Positions 49,564-62,738 of a stretch of DNA of 64,000 nucleotides are shown here, one piece after another (the stretch's first letter is position 1; every line of letters starts with the position of its first letter). Position numbers and translations under genes: made by a program. The notes beneath the pieces were generated by a model that did not search any database, was not told where the DNA came from, and worked only from the letters and a program-made list of their open reading frames with translations. This DNA comes from Musa acuminata AAA Group (Eukaryota; Streptophyta; Magnoliopsida; Zingiberales; Musaceae). The stretch lies in the NCBI RefSeq assembly GCF_036884655.1, contig NC_088339.1, positions 27,175,501-27,239,500 on the forward strand. Direction: 5' to 3'.

Positions 49564-49971
49564 TAGGGTTTGGAAGCCCGTTCGGGCGGAGAGGTAAGAT
49601 TCTCAAGGAAATACGACGATCACGACAAGCGGTATTTATATGCCGCCACAGGAGAGCGCCAAGCTTTTGCTATCACGTTGCAGTGGGTTGATTTCTAGTC
49701 CTGCGTGTCAAACAACCATTAGACAAAGAGTGGGCTCCAGCATGACCTGGTGGAAATTTACGCTGAGAGTGAGACGTGGTTGCAAACTGGTGAAGCTAAT
49801 TTATATTAGCCTCTATAAATGTGATGGCTTCCGTACTCGTATATCGAAGTAATATAATTATTTGGCCTTTATTATGGGGAAAAATGAGATAATTGGAGGC
49901 CTTTTTCGCTAAAACGCCAAAAGAATATTAATAGACCCCATTTTCCACGGATAAATAGAACCTCACCAAAG
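49564..49971. promoter_or_regulatory. Shared head-to-head promoter of LARP6 and MUTYH
   Basis: Only 408 bp separate the ATG codons of the divergent LARP6 (-) and MUTYH (+) genes. The interval must hold both 5' UTRs and both core promoters, a bidirectional arrangement. A CGGTATTTATATGCC string near 49631 is a possible TATA element on either strand; ATAATTATTTGG and AATATTAATAG occur toward MUTYH. No specific transcription-factor site is claimed. Confidence 0.55.
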
Positions 49972-52495
49972 ATGCGCACTTTGGTCATCCGTCAACCCTT
50001 GGCGGCAAAAGCTTCCATTCCAATTCCAGATCCTCCGCAGATCTCCTCGTCCATGAAAGCAGCAGGTCGAAAGAGAAGAAAAGTGTGTCCCACAATGGAG
50101 GAGAAGGCGCAGAAGAAAACCGCAACAGAGGCAAGCAGAGCAGCGGAGGAAGAGAAGGTGAAGAAGCGAACAGCTGTAAAGGCATCGGCACGGCAGTGCC
50201 ATCGAGAGGGGATGGAATCCGGCAGCACACTCGGAGACATAGAGGACTTCTCCGCAGACGAGGCCCAGCGGATCCGGGCCGCCCTCCTCCGCTGGTATGA
50301 CGTGCACCGCCGTGTCTTGCCGTGGCGGACGGCGAGCAGCGGCGGCATCAGCGGGAACGGGGAGGAGGGAAAGGAGGTGGATCAGGAAAGGGCTTACGCT
50401 GTCTGGGTGTCGGAGATGATGCTGCAGCAGACCAGGGTGCAAACCGTCATCGCTTACTACAATCGCTGGATGGATAAGTGGCCGACGGTCCACCACCTCG
50501 CGTCCGCGTCCCAAGAGGTTCTGTTCTTTGCACTAGCTAGCAATGGCTGCCTTTAAAAATTCGTCGTGAATTTAAGATGATGGAGAAGAGACGGTAGAGA
50601 ATGCTGATTCCTTTTTACTTATTTGGTTTCTTCTTGCAGGAAGTGAATGAAGTGTGGGCTGGTTTGGGTTACTATCGAAGGGCCCGTTTTCTCTTGGAGG
50701 TGATTCCCAAACCCAATCCTCTTAAATTTTGGATCTTCCGTTCTACCAGAGGGACTCGAAGTCAGAATATATTCAATTCACTATTTCTTACAAAAGGGGG
50801 AGTTTTGAGATATTTTTCCATTATTTTCGTTTGTGTTTGTAAACTTTCATTATGATATTCTATAACTACAAGGACAAATGGAATTGACTCTTCTATTGTG
50901 GATTAGGGCGCTAAGTCGATTGTCCAAGAAGGAGAGTTTCCTCGAACAGCTTCTGAGCTTCGGAAGGTTCGAGGAATTGGGGATTACACCGCAGGAGCCA
51001 TTGCTTCTATAGCTTTCAATGAGGTAGCCTTTCTTTGACCTTTTAGTTTCTTGTCTTCTTTGGCTGATGAATGATCCATGCTTATTGACTTCCTAACCAT
51101 CCAGTTCGATGATGATCTTCCTAGGCAGTGCCTGCCGTTGATGGAAATGTTGTCAGGGTGATCAGTAGGCTGAAGGCCATCTCTGCTAACCCAAAAAAAT
51201 CAACAACAGTGAAGGGAATCTGGTGAGAACCTGAGTCTGTTTTGAATCAGTGAATGTCAAAAGTGTAATACACCATGAACCTGAGCCTATGATCAGCTAT
51301 GAAAAATCTGATGCTTGATTAAAACTCTCTGCAGGGATGATTACTGTTGTCTTTCTCACAGTTAATTACTTTCTTTTACCTTTTGATAGTTTAGTTCCAT
51401 AAGTCCATGTCTCAAACTTGAATCCGCCATGAAGTGTACTGCTTTTGGGCTTTGGTACTCTAACTTCCTATTTTATGCCATAGGAAGCTAGCTTCGCAGT
51501 TGGTTGATCCCTTGAGACCTGGAGATTCCAATCAAGCTATGATGGAACTAGGGGCAACCTTGTGTAGCACTACGACCCCAGGTTGTTCAGCATGCCCAAT
51601 TTCAGAGGCCTGTCTTGCACTTTCACTCTCCAGAAGTAGTGGATCAACTGATGTCACTGATTATCCATCAAAGGTAGCAAAGACAAAACAGCGTCATGAT
51701 TTTGCTGCTGTTTGCGTTGTTCAATTAACTGAAGGATTGGATGAAGAATCTTTAAGAGGTAGGAATAACAATGACGTGTTACTTTTGGTTAAAAGGCCAG
51801 AGGAAGGATTGCTTGCTGGCCTTTGGGAGTTCCCAACTGTCCTACTGGATGAAGAAGTAATAGATGTTGGCACAAGGAGAAAAATTGTAGACAAGTATCT
51901 GAAGGAGTTGTTTCATATCAATTTAAAAGAGATCTGCAATGTGATCTTGAGAGAAGATGTAGGGAAGTATGTTCATATATTTTCTCACATCCGGCTCCAT
52001 ATGCATGTTGAACTTTTGATTTTAAAACTGGAAGGTACTGACTTCTGTCCCTTTGTAACAATGATCTTGTGCATTGTATTCCCGTGGGATCAAAGTCTTC
52101 ATTACTTATATAGTGTTGCTTTGTAGGTGGCTTAAGACAATTTTCTGAAAATATCCAATGCACAAGTGCTTGGAAGTGTGTAGATGGCAAGTCCATGAAG
52201 AATATGGGATTGACATCTGGAGTACGAAAGGTATTGTGAACTTCAAGCATTGTTGTCTTGTTTTATGCATTTCTTTGTGATTAAGTTGGAACTCCATGAT
52301 AGGAGATGAAGCAGAGTTCTGTAAAGGCTCAAATATCTTATCATCCAGTACTTGTCAATTGGCCACAAATGCACATATTCATGACTTGAAATTTTCTTGT
52401 TGTAGGTTTATAATATGATTCAAGATTATAAGAACCAGCAGCTGTTACAATGTCCGATGCTGTCACTGAGGAAGAAATGCAAAAGTTCAATATAA
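49972..52495 (+). CDS. MYH: Adenine DNA glycosylase MUTYH (MutY homologue)
   Basis: Seven coding exons, 49972-50517, 50640-50699, 50907-51023, 51125-51222, 51484-52034, 52127-52230 and 52406-52495, all in phase, give 521 residues. The enzyme removes adenine mispaired with 8-oxoguanine in nuclear and organellar base-excision repair. After a basic N-terminal extension the glycosylase core has SEMMLQQTRVQTV with catalytic Glu148, the helix-hairpin-helix VRGIGDYTAGAIASIAF, catalytic Asp247 in AVDGNV, and a [4Fe-4S] ligand set C301-x6-C308-x2-C311-x5-C317. The C-terminal NUDIX-like part (LLLVKRPEEGLLAGLWEFPTV, HIFSHIRLHMHVELL) recognises 8-oxoG. The start could be 49972 or the in-frame ATG at 50053; the first gives a KR-rich N-terminus that may serve nuclear or organelle targeting. 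Confidence 0.93.
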
Positions 52496-53671
52496 TGGGA
52501 TCGATCAGCTAACATATATGTCGTCAAACTGTTCGAGGCTTCTTAGTTTTTTTCTGACTAGTGCACTGTCTCACAGTTTACTTGATTGATGTGGTAAGCT
52601 ATCCTGGTCATTCTCCTTCACATCTGTACATCTGATCCTGAAATTTTTGTACAAGTATATTATCTTACACAATGTATGATTGTGTAGAATTTTCAATCAT
52701 ATGCAAACTATGTGATCTGATTGAGCAGATACTTGTCAATTTTTTCTTTATTAGAACATTCTTGATATAGTGCTTGTGCATTAAGATATCACAATGGGAA
52801 TTGACATTGGCTCAAACTTGTGTTTGGTTGTGGTTCATCAGCACAGGTATCGAACTAATATTCTTTTCTTAGAATGACCCTAAAAATAAATGCAAAATAA
52901 ATGCATTCCATAAAGTAAGTCCAATGTGCCAACCAGGGATGTTGGGCAGAAATTGACATATCATATAATTGCACCTCCATACAAAAAGCTCTATTAGGCA
53001 ATAAATGATCAAGCTGCAGCAGGCTGTATAGGATTTCTTGCTGCTAATATCAACTTAATCAGCCAGATATTGTTGAGTTCCATTAATTTGCAGTAGACAC
53101 TTTGAAGTATTTCTTTTAATCCTCTATCTAATTTCATTAAATCTATTACAGATCTAGGAGTGCCATTAACCATAAGTGCTGTTTTACTTGATTCAAAACA
53201 TTACCAAATTGAGCCATTTTTCTTGATTTCTTCTTCAAACAAATGCCTTCTATGAATGCTCTTAGTTTTTCAACTTGTCTGTGAGCTGTCACTTGTTTTG
53301 AAGGAAACAAATCAGTTTGCACTTCCCACATATCAAAACATGGGAGCTAGCTTTCTTAATCAAACCTTGTAAGTGGAAATAATGGAAGCTGTATCTGATG
53401 ATATGCATCATGAAAAGATGTGGGAACCTTAGAATGAGATTTATGATCAAGAAGGTACAGACTGCACTTTGTTTAAGATTGAGGAGAGCTATTCAATATC
53501 AATCTTCATCTCTTAATTCCAGCAAAAATGCCACAGTAGTAGATCTCTCATACTATTCATGTCCTTCTGATAATTACACGACTCTCAAATGAAGTCGACT
53601 GTTCAATCTCCTTGGCACAAGTTTCATGCGCACTGAACAACACCCAGCACAAAGCTGGAAGAAAGTCGAAC
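52496..53671. other. Convergent intergenic region between MUTYH and PLIM2
   Basis: Holds the 3' flanks of the two convergent genes. A few hundred bases are probably MUTYH 3' UTR. No other coding or RNA feature is seen. Confidence 0.5.
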
Positions 53672-55046
53672 TCAACGGTTCATCTGTGACTGCGCCTGTT
53701 CCTGCTTGGGTTCAGCTGTCTCCTCAGATCCGGAACTCTGCTTCATGGCCGCTACCTTGAGCAGGTGGTTGTAGCTCCCCTTCTCCTTGAACAACTGCGC
53801 GAAATGGTGCTTGCAGTAGATGATGCCTTCGAGCGCAGCATAGGACGATGGCGTAAGCTTGCAGCCCCCATGAGAGCACTTGAAGCAGGTCTTGTGGTAG
53901 GATTCGCCTTCCACGGTCAGCTGCCAGAACGAAGATTAATGAATGAGCTTGTGAATGTCTCAAAGTTATTGCACTCATGGTATCATGCAGACCTTCTCTA
54001 AAGGGTATGCTGTTTTGTGGCAGGTCGCACACTTGTCTTGGGTTCCTGAGAACATGGAGGAGACCCTACTTGCAGGTCTGGCCTGTGAGCATCATGATCG
54101 GAAGAGATTTAACTTCATTATTAGCGAAGGAACAAGAAAGGACTTGAGGAGAAGCAAGGGTAAAATAGAGACTTGTTCTTCGTACCAGTTCATTTCTCTC
54201 TCCAGATTTTGCACCTTCGATCGTAAAAGCAATGTTAGGCCAGAAGAATGAAGGCAAATCCAACAAGAAAATGCTGTTAAGCATGCATGACACCATTGTT
54301 GGATGACGAATTGTGGAATCACAATCATTATAATCCTAAAATGTTCTTAAGCAGCATTTTAGATCATTTGAAATGGATTCTGATGGGGATTTCCTTTCCA
54401 CATTTCCCCCAGAAAAAGGGGAAGTAATCAAGTGGGCGGCATGCATGGAATAAGATGGTGACTGCCTACCTATTGGGAACTTCTTGGTGAAGCTGCCTGT
54501 CTCCTTGAAGAGCTGCTCAAAATGGGGTTTGCAGTAGAGGATGCCATCCAGGGAAGAGTAATTGCACATCTGTGAGAATTATGCAGAAAGAATAAATCAG
54601 TTAACAATTTCTTATATTGTTGTCGTAGTGAAAGCTACAAAGGACCAAAAAGAGATCTCTCTCATATTCTTGAATCATCACACTCTCACCAAGGTGTTAC
54701 AATCAACCACCATAAAAAAAAAGGGAACATCTTGTAACAAAATTATTGCCATCATGCTTATTTTTGTGTGAATGTAACATCAAGACAACTACACTGGCAG
54801 GTCAACAATCATCTTTTGGTCATTGTTTACATAAGTTCAAAGGAATAGGTGAAGATTATCCATCAATGAAACAGTTCATATGTCTCTTGCAGGGTGAGAG
54901 TTCAAACTTACAGAAAGAGTCCCTTTGCAGCGGCTGCACTTGAAGCAAGTCTTATGAAAAGGAACTCCATCCGCGGTCAAGAGATCGATGAAATGGACAG
55001 TCTTGTCGCATGCCTTGCATTTGTCCTGGGTACCACTGAAAGACAT
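53672..55046 (-). CDS. PLIM2: Two-LIM-domain actin-bundling protein (PLIM2-like)
   Basis: Five coding exons, minus strand: 54912-55046, 54470-54569, 54186-54214 (29 nt), 53993-54082 and 53672-53920, all in phase, give 200 residues. LIM1 (about 10-62) starts MSFSGTQDKCKACDKTVHF, with FHKTCFKCSRCKGTL and LDGILYCKPHFEQLFKETGSF. A short linker (FPIGAKSGERNELARPAS) is partly encoded by the small third exon. LIM2 (about 106-158) has MFSGTQDKCATCHKTAYPLEK, GESYHKTCFKCSHGGC and IIYCKHHFAQLFKEKGSYNH. Plant PLIM2 proteins bind, stabilise and bundle actin filaments, mostly in pollen tubes, in a pH- and calcium-sensitive way. The acidic Glu/Gln-rich tail is short. The third exon is easy to miss; without it the frame between exons 2 and 4 breaks. 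WLIM paralogues are the alternative, but the SGTQDKC start and GSYNH end favour PLIM2. Confidence 0.92.
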
Positions 55047-55481
55047 GGTGATGATCTACACAAAGTTTTAAGTGTATGGCAATTTCCCCAGACACACCAC
55101 AAGAGCAGATACAGCTTAGAGAACACAGGAATGAGTTTGTAGTAGCTCTTGTGATGTATCTTTCCCTTCCTCTTTTGTCTGCAAAGGAAGGAAGCAAATG
55201 AAGGATGAAAGAATGGGACAGAGGAGAAGAGATCACCGAAGTCAAGCTTTTAAAGAATTAGAAATAGGCCTTGATTTGGTGAAGAAAGATGGGAGCAGGG
55301 GAGGAAAGGTAGGAGAGATGCAAGCTCCAACCCACAGACCCAGTCAAACAGGTGGGAGGGGAATGGCCTTGGATATCCAATCTGTCTGTCTATGCTAATC
55401 TAATTTGAGGAAACCTGGAACTCTTCATTGATAATCTAATTTGACTGTGTCATAATCACAAAATTCCTATGTAGCATTTTC

Positions 55482-55642
<161 letters not shown>

Positions 55643-57957
55643 TTGTATATCTCACCTCATCAAGATCATGCATGTAACCACTGTTCAAAATAATTATAAT
55701 AAAAGCCATCCAGTGACTATTGAGGGATCCCATGTTGTTGTGTGTTACCACATTGCACCATGTTGTAAATAATACATAAAAAAATCAACATATTTTTCAT
55801 GCAGGAAGATGCAGATTAAGATAAAGAACTAATAAACTACTAGAAAAGACTTATTTCAGTGATATGTTTCTAGTGCATAATTTTGTCATTGAAAAGCACC
55901 TTTTGTCAAATCACTGAGAAAAGAATTGAGATCCGACGATACTAGGAATTAGATTCCTCAATAGTGAAAATTGAACTTGATTATTCCAAGACAAAGAATA
56001 GGATCTGGGAATAGACTACGATTCTTAAGCTAAATTGTCTTATAAGAATAACCCAGAGTTTGACTGTGAAGATGTCACAAACAGATAATGTAACAGTATG
56101 AGGCAATTGTGATCAACATTGTGTAGCATCTAGACAAACAGAAGATATCCAGTTTACATTAGCTTTTTAACAATGCAAAACTTGACAACCTTGTCTTGGA
56201 AGCATGCATGGAAAGTATAGTCCAATGGATCTTTAAAGTTATTTCCTGTATAATTATATAAAGTGGCACCTAACAGGAATGTGACATTCTCTTCATCTTC
56301 ATCAATGTCTTGTCACATGATGCATCCTGGAGCTCTTATCATTGGCACCTAAACAAGTAATAATTGAACATAGAACCAATATAAAAAGACCATGCTGTAC
56401 AGACAAACATTCTCTCTTGTTTTACAGCAGAACTGTATCTGCATGGGACTAATATTCTTTGCCTGGCAGCTAAACCAGAGCTATCTGTAGAATGTAATTT
56501 TTTTTCATGATCAGTTTCATATATGTTTCATACCTACCTAATTCTCATGATGCATAAGTTCTAACTATCATGTTTGTAATAACATCAAGTTTAGTTATTT
56601 TCCAGCAAATTTGATAATATATTTATTTACTACCATGGACATAACACAAGCTACTGAGCATGCTGGATTAAAATGAACAAGAACTTCAAATTTAACACTC
56701 GAGTTGGATTAACCATTTTGCTAAAATAATGTTGTCCAAAAAGATTCATGGACAAATTATGCAGATCTGATGGCAAAGCCAACTGCATGCTCATATTGTT
56801 CTTAAGTTTCAGGACCACTATAAACATGAAAACACTGTTTATCATTTGACTGCCTTAGTGATTCTTTCATGGTTCAGCTCTTTCCTTCTTGGTCATATTT
56901 TATTATACCAATCTTGGGTTTAGCATAATCCAATTCCAAGGTATGCTCTCATCAGCCCTTTCCTATTACTATGTTGTATGTACCTAATGAATTAAGTGAT
57001 GTGAGAAAAGTACACCATGATCTCATTCATGGCCTGAAGATTATTCTGAATCCTTCTCAATGCACAGACACTTATGTGTCATTATTCTGTTCCAGTCATA
57101 ATTTTGTGGTAAAGAGAAATGCAATAGCTACTAGAGATCCAGGAAATTAGTAGAAAATAATACTGAATTCTTAATGTTCCTCTTACAATCCATTCTGTAT
57201 ATATAACTGGTAAATAACAGCATTGTAAAACCAGTAGAAATGTATTTTACTTCTTGTTGTTGATTTCTTTATCAAAAGAATCTCTATATGTAAATAACAT
57301 TACTTATCCATTGCAATTACTATTCTTAATATCAAATCAGTATGAAGTTTTTTTCCTACCAGTTATCCAAGATCCATGAGGATAAGAAATTTCTGACAAA
57401 TGAACAACATCTGAAGTATTGAGTTTGCTCATTCAAACAATGAAAGAGAAGAAAATTTTGTGTAATTTCAGTAAAGCATAATTCAACTATAGCAAGAAGG
57501 TTGTTTAAGAAGACCTGTCCAATGTGCTTTTAAGTCATAAACAAGGATAGAATTTTCTATCAGCCCAGACATGGTTAGCTTTATCGGTCAAAACCGATAT
57601 CTTGATCAGCCGACGAAATGGTATATATCATTCTATATCAATGTACTATGTGTCAGTAAAACGAGACGTATTCACGACACATAAAAAAAAGTCAAAAATA
57701 GCTCTAAATTTTTTTTAAAAATAAAAAAGTTAGATTAAGATTTTTTAAGTTAAAAATAAATAAAAATTTAGTATAACTTTAGCAAAAAATAATCTAAATT
57801 AGGAAAGAATAGTGACACATATCTTTTTCGGGTCTTGAGGAATAGCTTTGTGGTATATTTTAGATCGTCCCTTCGTTGATATTGAATTATTAATAAAAAA
57901 ATAATTTAAATTGTGAGATTTTTTATTAAACAACTTAAGATTTAATATTCAAATGAA

Positions 57958-58413
57958 TCAAGTAATCAATCAATGGATATATCAAATTCTGTCATAAAAA
58001 AGAATGATGAGACTCAACGAGTAGTGGATTGGGATACTCAACCCTATGTATCTATATATCAACTTGATATGTTTGTTAGAACCAATCCCGAAATTGATCC
58101 CACGACATAGTATACTAATACATCATTTGCTATTGGTGCATCAATGTGATGATGGTTATAGTCTAATCGTCATAAATCACATATGTCAAGTAATCAATCA
58201 ATGGATATATCAAATTCTGTCATAAAAAAGAATGATGAGACTCGACGAGTGGTGGATTGGGATACTCAACCCTATGTATCTATATATCAACTCGATATGT
58301 TTGTCAGATCCAATCCCGAAATTGATCCCACGACATAGTATACTAATACATCATTTGCTATTGGTGCATCAATGTGATGATGGTTATAGTCTAATCGTCA
58401 TAAACCACACATG
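57958..58413. repeat. 228-bp tandem duplication
   Basis: Two head-to-tail copies, 57958-58185 and 58186-58413. Both begin TCAAGTAATCAATCAATGG and run through GATCCCACGACATAG to CGTCATAAA(T/C)CACA. Only a handful of substitutions separate them by eye (for example CAACGAGTAGT versus CGACGAGTGGT), so the duplication is recent. No gene is involved. Confidence 0.85.
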
Positions 58414-59390
58414 TCTAAGGTAGGTCCTAAAAAATTACAATTGTGGCATATATTGGTGTGGAACATAGAGAATGTTGGAACTTTTATTTTCACCATTGAT
58501 CTGCTATTCCATATCATAAAATCAATCATCATACTATTGCTTAGAGAAGAATGACCAACTATTACTGTACTGCTGCTCGGAGAAGAATAACTATCACATC
58601 AAGCTTCATGATCTAAATCTTAGGTGGTATATGTAAAATACTACTCCTTAATCCATACACCACTCTCAAATTATGTAGACGGGATCAACAACTCTTCGAC
58701 GTCGTCACCATCATCGGTCGAGGCACTGTTGTCCATGTCACTCCCATGTCTCCAGATCAAGCAAGTTACTTAATATAATTGAGAAGTTGTCTACATATAT
58801 TTGATTAGAGGGCTCTTCCTCTAACTTAGGTGTTAATCTTTCCTAATTAACCTTCCAAGCTTGATCTAATCTATAAATCATAACTTTATGAAGTTTTAAA
58901 AGAGTGCAAATGTGAGAATGAGAGAAAGAAGAAAATGATAAAGAGACCGAAAGAGTAAAGAGTTTGAGAGAGTGAAAGGGGATGAAAAAAGGGGAGGAAA
59001 AGGTTTAAAAACTTTTTCAAATGGATGATCGTTGAAAGGGTTAGATCTGAACCATCTATCGATCACATTTCGATTGTTATCGAACAATACAAGCTCGTAT
59101 TAAGCGAGACAAAACCTTTCATTTCGATGGTCTATGTACAGTCTCCTATTGGACCAGTATGCATCACCCGTGTTGGGTGATATACTATGGTACGACAAAC
59201 CCTGAGACTAGGTACATAGACTATTTTGGATGCTTGTTCATTTTTCCAAGGGTTAGGTGATTAATTACTCTCAAATTCATGCATGAATACATAATAATGT
59301 GTTAGTGTATTGATTCTCAGCGGCTTTTCTCCAGAACATGCAGAAATCAGAAATTATAAAAAGAAAGTTATTCCATTTAGAGATTATGCT

Positions 59391-59724
59391 GTCACCTAAT
59401 TCTTCTATAGGAAAACCAGAAACCAAGGAATAAATATTTGGAGATGATTAAAGGACTGTCTTGACTATTGTGCCTAATTCAAATAGATAGCTTTTATGTG
59501 TAAATTAAAAAATGAAGGGAAAACACAGATAAATGAGTGTGTTTGTTTGTAGATGTCACCTAATTCTTCTATAAGAAAACCAGAAACCAAGGAATTAATA
59601 TTAGGAGATGAATAAAGGATTGTCTTGACTATTGTGCCAAATTCAAATAGATAGTTTTTATGTCATGAAAATTAAGAAATGAAGGGACAAAACAGATAAA
59701 TGAGTGTGTTTGTTTGTAGATGTT
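59391..59724. repeat. ~164-bp tandem duplication
   Basis: GTCACCTAATTCTTCTATA occurs at 59391 and again at 59555. The following AACCAGAAACCAAGGAAT, GTCTTGACTATTGTGCC and AATGAGTGTGTTTGTTTG segments repeat in order. The copies differ by several substitutions and small indels, so they are older than the 228-bp pair. Confidence 0.8.
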
Positions 59725-60982
59725 CCAATGCAAGTGAATTTCGAAATCAGCATAAAAAAAGTGAAATATCATGTTCATCTAATAGACAAAAATCATTAAG
59801 ATTTTACAATTTTCTAAAATGTTAAATATTGGATCTTTGCAAGAAACATTTTCAAAACTGACAGTATAGCAGATGGTGGATTAAGAGAAATAAACTACCA
59901 TTGCATTGTAAGAGTACAGTTTCTTTGTGTACTTTTGCAAAACTTTAATGTTAATATTATAAAATGGTCAGCTGTTAGATTGATCAATATATAAATAGAT
60001 TCTGTACCTTTTTTATCTCCTAAAACTGGAAGAGTTCTTCATCCGTACAGAAATTTACTTTTAAAACCATATCTGCATACTAAAGACCATCCAATATTAA
60101 AAACGCCTCTAAATAAACAAAAGGAGTTGTTTTCTATCTAATATTTCATGACTGAGTATCATGGAAGTAATTTGCATTTTTCATTTTTGCAAATCATGAT
60201 AAATATAAAAATCATGTACAATCTAAAATTTTCATACAGTGCATAATAAATAATGTTTTGGTACAAATGTTATCTGTAGAGAATGTCAAGTCTTGCACAT
60301 CTTTTTCCTGATTTAGAAGATATTATCTTAATAATTTGCATATGTTTTGCTCCCTCTTGATCCAGCTGATTTTTGGGCTATTCCCATCTTGAAGCAAAAC
60401 AGTTTCTAAATAAAGTACAGCAGTGAATTATTTTCCAATTTAACGTAACTGATGACATGAAAAGGATAAGCAGCAAAATTGCTACAAAAAAAATAGATGC
60501 TATAAGTTATTGAGGACACCAATTGTTTACAAAATCAATAAATAGTTAGCACAAGTAATGGCATATAAAAGTAGGCACAATTTCAAATTAAAGTGCTTTG
60601 ACCTAGTCATATTACAAAGAGATAAAAAAAAACTCTCAGATACAGATTGTAATAACAAATCTCTGTTGTGTTAGTGGCCCATATGCTTATAAATTTGTAG
60701 CACATACGGACAGCAGATTAAAGTAATGACTGTAAAAAAATCTTAGTATTAAAAACAGCACAAAGAAGTCTGTCACTATTCTTAGTCAGGATTTCCATCT
60801 TATGTAAATTGCTTAAAGAATAACACTTTTATTAAGTTCTCCAAGCTAAACTCTAGTTTCTTTAAATCTCAGAAGTCTGCTGCCTATTGCACCAAAGCCA
60901 ACAAGCCATCAGCTGAGTTCTTTTGCAGTCCCCTGGACTCTTTAAAAGCCAGTCAATGGTGGCTTCTAAGAATTGCCTTGTA

Positions 60983-62738
60983 ATGGGGTGCAAGGCTTGT
61001 GAGAAGCCAAAGGTTAGTTATAAGAAAGGGCTGTGGTCACCAGATGAGGACCAGAGGCTGAGGGACTTTATCCTTAAGCATGGCCATGGTTGCTGGAGTT
61101 CAGTTCCTGCCAGAGCTGGTAAGTCATTGCCACTTGCTGTTAAGATTACTCTGCACCTGCCTACTTCTATCCAAAGAACATGGGCATCCTCTGCTTGAAG
61201 AACACTTATATTAGTCACATTGTGTAATTAACTAGCCAATTTGCTTAAGGATGTTCTGGTGATCATTATAGGGCAGAAGAACTGGTTGTTTCTTCACCTG
61301 TCTCATTTCCATCCATGTATTGTACTTGATAAACGCACTATATTCTTACTGTGTGTTTGCATCTAGTAATAACACAGAAAGGTTCATCATAAAACACTTC
61401 TATATTTTCTTCTTTTTGTTTTAGCAAGAGGCAAAGTCAAATGTAGCAGCTAAAAAAAAAAATCAAATTTGCCAGATTAGAACAACCTGTATGCAACAAA
61501 TAACCACATCATTTTTTCTGTTCTAGGCCTGCAACGAAATGGAAAGAGCTGCAGATTGAGGTGGATCAATTACCTGAGGCCAGGACTAAAGCACAGTGAT
61601 TTTACTCCTGAAGAGGAGAGAATAGTTATGAAACTTCACACCCTTTTGGGCAATAAGTAAGTTTTCAGATCAAGAACTGGATGGCATCTTTCATTTCAAC
61701 CTTTTCTACAGAAGTCAGAACAGATTATTATTCAAGATCATCTTTTTCCAGAAATATATTAGCAAAGTTGACTTTTCAAGATCTTGCTACCAGTGCACTA
61801 AAATATGCCAAGAAAATGAATGAGTTTTGGCACTATCCGTCAACTTCTTTAGATATGTCTAGACTTCTGGTATAAACCAAGAACATATTGGTGCGCATGT
61901 CGCTTCTGGTGGTTGGACAATGTTTGATATTTCATCTCGTTATATTAATTGTTTGTCAATTCTAATTGAGTCACATCTTGCACTATAAGATATTGTCATT
62001 CATATTCTTTTGTAACAGTGGTTTTCTATATTCGATCGATAATAAAGTGGAAATATTTATTTATATTGTTTTCAATTACATGCAACAGAACATCTTTTTT
62101 TATTCCTTTATTTTTCTTTCTTGAGTGAAGGTTTAAGGCAATTTTGACAATGGTATCTCAGGTGGTCTCAAATAGCAATGCATCTACCAGGAAGAACTGA
62201 TAATGAAGTAAAGAACCATTGGAACACCCATCTCAAGAAGAAACTGGTAAAGATCGAAGGATCAAGCTCACATGCCTCCATGACCAAATCTCTAGAATCA
62301 GACAGCCAGTGTCCAAAACTGGAAAAATTAATAGATGAGAACAGTAACCAAATCTCACTTTCAGAATCCTCAGATTCATTGAAATCAGTGTCCCCAACAC
62401 CATGCCAATCAATACATGTTACCAACCATGCCCCCTTCCCTAAAATCCTATTTGCAGATTGGTTACCAATGTTCAGTGGCAATGACCAGAGCTCATCAGC
62501 TCCAGAATCTGATAGAGTGAACTGCCAACAGGAATCGACTCTGAACTCTGAGGTTCTTAGTCCCAAACTTATGCAGTTTGACACGATATTTACTGAAGTT
62601 TTCCTTCATGGATTTGAAGATGCAAGCATCTGTGGAGGATTTAAGCTACAGTTTGAGCCCGTAGAACAATTTTTTGGTTTCCATGATCAAGCTTACACCG
62701 GTTTGGAGCTGAACCATGACATGTTTGTTAATCTGTAG
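60983..62738 (+). CDS. LAF1: R2R3-MYB transcription factor, LAF1/MYB18-like
   Basis: Three coding exons, 60983-61118, 61527-61656 and 62162-62738, join in phase (1, 2) to 280 residues. The R2 repeat (about 16-64: [38 protein letters not shown]) and R3 repeat (about 69-115: [43 protein letters not shown]) form the DNA-binding domain. R3 has Phe for its first Trp, as is usual. The short C-terminal [11 protein letters not shown] motif resembles the LFFSEWL motif of Arabidopsis LAF1 (MYB18), a phytochrome-A signalling regulator. The start at 60983 (MGCKACEKP) is preferred over the in-frame ATG at 60956 because it has G at -3 and +4 and matches relatives that begin MGCK. Intron 1 falls at the conserved position after ARAG. 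Confidence 0.92.

Noticed and set aside
57560..59220. Possible LTR or DNA transposon in the PLIM2-MYB interval
   Set aside because: No clear terminal repeats, target duplication or coding similarity; kept only as decayed repeat of unknown class.
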